64,000 bases of DNA from Amphiura filiformis (Eukaryota; Echinodermata; Ophiuroidea; Amphilepidida; Amphiuridae): assembly GCF_039555335.1 (NCBI RefSeq), contig NC_092646.1, positions 33,424,880-33,488,879 on the forward strand, in the 5' to 3' direction. The notes below the pieces were generated by a model that saw only the letters and a list, made by a program, of their open reading frames with translations, was not told the origin of the DNA and made no database searches. Numbering within the stretch: the stretch's first letter is position 1; the number at the start of each line of letters is the position of its first letter. A program made the translations under genes and the position numbers. Positions 60,003 to 64,000 of the stretch are shown piece after piece.

Positions 60003-63000
60003 TTACGGTATAAAAATCCAGAAATACAGTCAGAAAACTGAGACATCTGGTTAACAATGCATACATCAAAAAACACAGAAATATATTTAAAAAAACATAT
60101 TTTGACAAACAACAAATCAAGAATTTAAAAGATTCACAACTGCAGGAATTGTTGATTTTTGGTAGCGAGTTCTCTTGCATCTAGGCGGGTCAAGTTGTTG
60201 AGCATTCCTGAGGTTTTTACCGTGTCTTTTACTTTTGGGAGCAGGGAGCATCCTGTTGTGACGCTCTGATTTGAAAATGCTCTCGCCAAAACCTCTAAGG
60301 AGATGTTCCGCCTTTCAACAAGAGAACAGAGCTCAAAGCGTCTTCAGAGCCTCTGAATACGAGCTGTACTGGTTACCGAGTATTATACGGCAGGCGCGCT
60401 TTTGGATAAGTTCCATCTGGTCATCTTGGTGTTTAGTGATACTACTGTGCCACAGAGGACTGGCATATTCTAATACCGGACGCACGTACATTTGGTAGAC
60501 CGAGGTCAGATCACTAGCAGAAGCTCTGAATCGCTTAAGAACATAGAGCATGTACATTCTCTTTGAAGCCTTTGTAATCATTTGACCAACTTGGATATCC
60601 CACTGGAGATTGTTTTGAATTGTGACTCCCAGAAGTTTCATACTGTTAGTGGAGTTTCATACTGTTAGTTTATGAAGTAATTGTGGTATATGTTTTCCAT
60701 CACTCACATATCTAAGATGGTCACCAATGGCTTGTGCTATTGGCCCATTAATACGCTGCGAGCAGGGAGTAGGATTTTTCTATTGGTGTATTTATGAGCG
60801 GTTTAACCCCATGAGAACTGCCTGCCGATTTGTCAAAAAGAAGTTTTCATTATCAATTGGACCAATCAGTAACATTGTTAGAATAATTTCACCTTGCAAA
60901 AAAATTGGGGTGAATTATTTGCAAAGCTCCATTCTGATTGGTGATTAAAATGAAGATATCATGTAATTGACCAATCAGAGGCAATGTTAGATCGGCAGGT
61001 AGTGCTCAGGGGGTTAAGAAGTCTTACCCTTTTGGTCCATTGTTATTACTGGTATGCTCCCATTGCGCAAGGTGTTGCTCTGTGATGAGATAACGGTTAG
61101 CTTCAAGAAGTGATGGACAGTTCTTGATTCTTTTCTGTAAAGTCAGTAGCTCTGCTTCATGCTCTAGTCTGTGTTTGCACTGTTTACAGAAAGAAAACAC
61201 ACACACAATTACTAAGAAATACACTCTTCTGTACTTAATATTACACTGACTTGTTTTCAAAAACTGCGCAATTAGACTATATAGAAATGTGGTATTATTT
61301 TAGATATTTCGTTATAAAAATCGTTAAAATCAATGTACTTATTGTTTATTCTACATTGGACTATAGTCTATCTCATCTCAAACAGATAGACTTTGGATTT
61401 TGCAGTGGCAGATTCGAATCATGTGCAGTAACCTAATCCCACAGGGCGTATACACACGCACAGAAGGGTGATTTGTCTGTACACTTGCAACGCAACTGCG
61501 TAAACACACTGATATGAATCTGCCACTTCAAAATCCAACATGGCGTTACTCTCAACTTGAGACAAAAGTTCTATAGTGGCTTTCACATTCTTCCCTGAAA
61601 ATTGCACATTATTTCGCCAGCAATTATCACAACATAGGTGCAAGATTGCCCTGCCCAGCCCTCTGTCAATTAAGAATAGTTATAAAATTATTTTGATCAA
61701 TTGAATCATGACAGGAACTGTGTATTGTGCTGCCTCTTTTGCTTGGTTCTTTTGCTATGTTACATCCGTATTGGGCTATTCCATTTATAAAATCCACACT
61801 ACCCCTGTGGAAGATTTTGGAAATATCTTCCACAGGGGGAGTATGTTTTTCAAATGTAATTGGTCAGAGTAAATCATTTTGAAACCCATACTCCCCTGTA
61901 TTATGGCTATACATATATCTTCTGCAACAGGTGTGAGCATTTCAAATGGAAGTTACCCAATTGTCTATTCTATTCGAAACTGATACTCCCTCTGTGGCAG
62001 ACTTAAGCTAAATTTTCCACAGGGGTAGTGTGGATTTTAAATGGAATATCCCATTATTACCTCATCACCAAATTTCCTGAGCTGTTTGAACACATCCAGT
62101 GTCAGTGCCAAATCTTGTCTATCAGCGTGTTCCTCTGGCGTCCAATGCTGAAGCGCCACCAAGAGTCGGCTGTAGTCCATGATTCGTCTGGTAGGTGCTA
62201 ACATGAGCTCAGCGAGCGTCTTCATATGTGTATTAGGTGACCGGTCGTGGGTCTTGAGAAATCCCCGAAATGCTGGCTGCTGTTCATGACACTATCACAT
62301 AAAAAAAGGGTATATACCAAAAATAAAAGTTTAGCAATAGATTAAGAATTTGGGAACAACAACTTCATCAAGACCAACCAAAACGAATCTCATATTGAAA
62401 TAATTTATTTAAATAATTTATTAAACAAATACTCTTGTTCATTTTACCTGGTACAAGGGTAAAACTACTGTTTCTGGTCTTGTGCTCTGTTGAGAAATGT
62501 ATATCAAGTTGTTGCCACATAGGGTGCAAGCCCGGCCCCCAACTCAAACAAAAGTTGGTAACCATGAGAACTGCCAAATCTTTCAAAGACCCCCTTTGCA
62601 TCAAATTTAACCCCCTTTTTCATGCAAAATCAAGGACAAACTTTGGCCCAAAACGACCCTTTTTTGTGGTTTTCAAAAACTAGAATTTCAAACACTCCTT
62701 TTTATTGACTAGAATTTCAAACACCCCTTTTCAATGACATGAAATTACCGTATTTTCCCAAGGACCCCCCTTTTATCCAAATTTCACGGACAGTGCAAAT
62801 TAAATACCCCTATTTTTGTGATTTCACAGTCAAATTTCGAGGACAGTGCAAATTAAATACCCCCTATTTTGCCAATTTCGCGGTCCTCGCTGCTGTGTTG
62901 AGGTGGGGGCCGGGGGTGCAAATTTGAGTCAGTAATCATTGAGTATAAACATCTTTGACATTTACACAATCTGTGACATCCAGGTAACTGGGTAATAGTA

Positions 63001-63176
63001 TATGTTGGGGAAATATTGTCCTTCTCACCTTGTCTAGGACACCCAGGGCATTGGGGTAGTTGTTGTGAAAGTTTGTAAAAGTTTTCAGTTTTCCTTGGAA
63101 CTTGACAAAGCAGTCACCGATACACTGCTGTGGTCCCCATTGGTCTAGTCTATTCTTCAGCTCTTCCAGGAGTTGC
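57945..63176 (-). CDS. DH-PH Rho guanine-nucleotide exchange factor, ECT2L-like, last five exons
   Basis: Activates a Rho-family GTPase by promoting GDP release. Exons 63029-63176, 62061-62279, 61028-61179, 59192-59364 and 57945-58075 join in phase to about 273 codons ending at TGA. The DH (Dbl-homology) part includes NYPNALGVLDK, PAFRGFLK and the CR3-like helix LAELMLAPTRRIMDYSRLL. After a helix with IKNCPSLLEANRYLI comes the PH (pleckstrin-homology) domain: AAFLFNDALVITRR, YHSSVALNKLL, IPDTKYLQNAF and LKTPKREWLC. From recalled family features, the closest match is ECT2L; ARHGEF39 or ECT2 relatives are alternatives. The 5' part, which in ECT2L would carry an F-box, is outside the window. Confidence 0.88.
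58076..59191. other. RhoGEF intron before the last exon
   Basis: 1.1 kb of AT-rich sequence with no recognised element or exon. The short plus-strand ORF at 58765-58962 is unassigned. Confidence 0.6.
59192..59364 (-). CDS. RhoGEF exon, PH domain
   Basis: 173 bases, VYDHTQDLAAFLFNDALV to LLATDIPDTK, starting and ending with split codons that match its neighbours. LFNDALVITRR is the PH-domain beta strand typical of Dbl-family GEFs. Confidence 0.92.
59807..60003. repeat. (TTTG)n(TTTA)n microsatellite
   Basis: About 110 bases of TTTG followed by ~85 bases of TTTA. Read on the minus strand it is an (AAAT)n(AAAC)n tail directly after the 3' end of the adjoining retrotransposon fragment. Confidence 0.95.
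60134..60660 (-). pseudogene. Non-LTR retrotransposon fragment, C-terminal reverse transcriptase end
   Basis: The minus-strand reading KLLGVTIQNNLQWDIQV, ASKRMYMLYVLKRF, VRPVLEYASPLWH and IQKRACRIILG is the thumb/C-terminal region of CR1/Jockey-like LINE reverse transcriptases. A one-base shift near 60330 leads into ERRNISLEVLARAF and a stop at 60134-60136. It is truncated upstream at about 60660. Confidence 0.88.
60803..61017. mobile_element. MITE-B copy beside a splice donor
   Basis: 215 bases, TTAACCCCATGAGAACTGCC to GTAGTGCTCAGGGGGTTAA. Its end is 10 bases from the last base of the RhoGEF exon at 61028. Confidence 0.9.
61028..61179 (-). CDS. RhoGEF exon, DH-PH linker helix
   Basis: 152 bases, CKHRLEHEAELLTLQKRI to SNNNGPKG, phase 0 to 2. 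A charged helix precedes the PH domain. A TTAA-ended miniature element begins about ten bases after the splice site. Confidence 0.88.
61375..61545. repeat. Short inverted repeat
   Basis: TTGGATTTTGCAGTGGCAGATTC near 61390-61415 faces GAATCTGCCACTTCAAAATCC near 61515-61540; shortened here in family terms, a small foldback in the RhoGEF intron. Confidence 0.6.
61770..62054. mobile_element. MITE-D long copy beside a splice donor
   Basis: About 285 bases, from TTGGGCTATTCCATTTATAA to TTTTAAATGGAATATCCCAT, containing several CCCTGTGGAAGAT / ATCTTCCACAGGG palindromes. Its end lies 7 bases from the DH exon at 62061. Confidence 0.85.
62061..62279 (-). CDS. RhoGEF exon, DH domain CR3 helix
   Basis: 73 codons, QPAFRGFLKTHD to QLRKFGDE, with LAELMLAPTRRIMDYSRLL, the DH helix that contacts the GTPase. 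The acceptor is a tandem CAGCAG, so the first Gln codon may be optional. The donor GTAATA is followed at once by a miniature element. Confidence 0.92.
62518..62905. repeat. Interspersed repeat, family shared with 7135-7450
   Basis: CCCCAACTCAAACAAAAGTT, TTTCAAAGACCCCCTTTGCA, then GACAGTGCAAATTAAATA twice, in RhoGEF intron sequence. Confidence 0.8.
63029..63176 (-). CDS. RhoGEF exon, DH domain middle
   Basis: 148 bases: one base finishing the previous codon, then QLLEELKNRLDQWGPQQCIG to NNYPNALGVLDK, donor GTGAG. The pattern W.....IGD.F......F.....NNYP.AL..L is that of DH-domain helices. It is the most 5' exon recognised; the previous exon lies beyond the window or was not found. Confidence 0.85.
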
Positions 63177-63236
63177 CTATGATGAAAATAAAAAGAGAAA
63201 AATATGATGATTGAGATGATGAGATGAGTCAGGGTA

Positions 63237-63640
63237 GTGACGGGTGTTACAAGTTCGGTAGGATTACTAGACTCTATCCAGAGGAAAGCCCTTCAAATCA
63301 TAGGTGTGAGCAAAGAGGAAGCAAGCACAAAGCTGAACATCACATCTCGCCATCAAAGACGTCAAATGGCTGGAGCAACAGTCCTCTACAAAATGCACAC
63401 TAGCTTGTGCCCACCAGATATGAAGGCACTGCTACCAAAGCCATTTGTAGTCAGAAGAGCTACCCGCTCCAGCTTGTCCATGCCTTGCCATGCTCTCACA
63501 GTACATGTACCAGTTTCATATCTACTGGTAGGACCTTCATCCACACTGCATTCATGTTTGGAATAGCCTACCAGATGGAGTAGTCGCGAGACATATCTGA
63601 CAATGGTGCACCATCCTTCAAGAGCAGAGTGCATATATAG
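63237..63640 (+). pseudogene. Non-LTR retrotransposon C-terminal fragment
   Basis: The plus-strand reading SVGLLDSIQRKALQIIG, SRHQRRQMAGATVLYKMHTS and RRATRSSLSMP is the C-terminal tail found after LINE reverse transcriptases. After about 63520 the frame shifts (GRTFIHTAFMFGIAYQME). No upstream polymerase core is present. Confidence 0.75.
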
Positions 63641-63726
63641 GGTCCACAACTTTTTAAAATAAATCGAAAAATATTTGACAAAATGCAAATGTGTAAAAAG
63701 GTATGGGTAGCCGTATTTGTTTTACA

Positions 63727-64000
63727 CATATGGACCAAATTATAGCGTCACACGTCAATGCGTTCAGCCACAATGGTTCATTATGTAAAAAAAGAGACTG
63801 TTTTAAACAGTGTTAAAAGTTGCACCTGAGTCCATAGGAGTCAGCTCTCAAACAATACAGGTGGCCAGGTCTATGTGTTTGTAAAAGAAAACCTGACTGC
63901 TATGGACTCAGGTGCAACTTTTAAAATGGCCTCTTTTCTTACACAATTAACCATTGTAACTGAACGCAATGACGTGTGACGCTATAAATTGGTCCACATG
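63727..64000. repeat. Foldback element cut by the window edge
   Basis: TATGGACCAAATTATAGCGT, CAATGCGTTCAGCC and AAAAGTTGCACCTGAGTCCAT face their inverses at 63895-63998 (arms ~125 bases). The right end may extend a little beyond base 64000. Confidence 0.88.

Larger units (their letters stand above)
59365..61027. other. RhoGEF intron between the linker and PH exons
   Basis: 1.7 kb. Holds a truncated non-LTR retrotransposon with its microsatellite tail, and a MITE-B copy next to the upstream exon. Confidence 0.85.

Noticed and set aside
59788-60054. ORFs reading CLFV and LFIY over and over.
   Set aside because: They are translations of the TTTG and TTTA microsatellite.

Overview
The window is a 64-kb piece of animal nuclear genome: AT-rich, short coding exons with GT..AG introns of about 0.5-4 kb, and very many short DNA transposons. 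The gene set (a NOX2-like oxidase, a CCT chaperonin subunit, an ECT2L-like RhoGEF), the intron density and the frequent AGGCCTA-type motifs suggest a marine invertebrate deuterostome (echinoderm or hemichordate). The species assignment is inference. There is nothing bacterial, and no operon or CRISPR array.

Three protein genes were rebuilt exon by exon, with splice sites and phases checked; all lie on the minus strand. (1) 1295-17178: the N-terminal 367 codons, in nine exons, of a NOX2-type NADPH oxidase. It covers all the haem-binding transmembrane segments and the start of the FAD domain; the rest, including the NADPH-binding domain, lies beyond base 1 or was not found in bases 1-1294. (2) 23952-45490: a complete 13-exon CCT8 gene (TCP-1 theta subunit), 546 codons, every junction in phase. 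(3) 57945-63176: the last five exons (about 273 codons) of a DH-PH Rho guanine-nucleotide exchange factor resembling ECT2L; its 5' part lies beyond base 64000. The three products have unrelated jobs (superoxide production, cytosolic protein folding, Rho GTPase activation) and nothing suggests co-regulation.

The rest, about 95% of the window, is introns and two intergenic stretches (17179-23951 and 45491-57944) filled with interspersed repeats. These include TTAA-flanked miniature elements, a family with tRNA-like promoter boxes and telomere-like ends, many long palindromes (foldback elements), a hAT-like element with a perfect 8-bp target duplication nested in an older element, fragments of non-LTR retrotransposons, a ~185-bp tandem array, and AATC/TTTG/TTTA microsatellites.

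The most unusual structures are in CCT8. Intron 4 holds at least six tandem copies of the 3' tail of exon 4, several still with an intact 5' splice site, separated by AATC microsatellite. Intron 12 holds a decayed second copy of exon 12. In the RhoGEF gene, two transposon ends lie within about 10 bases of 5' splice sites.
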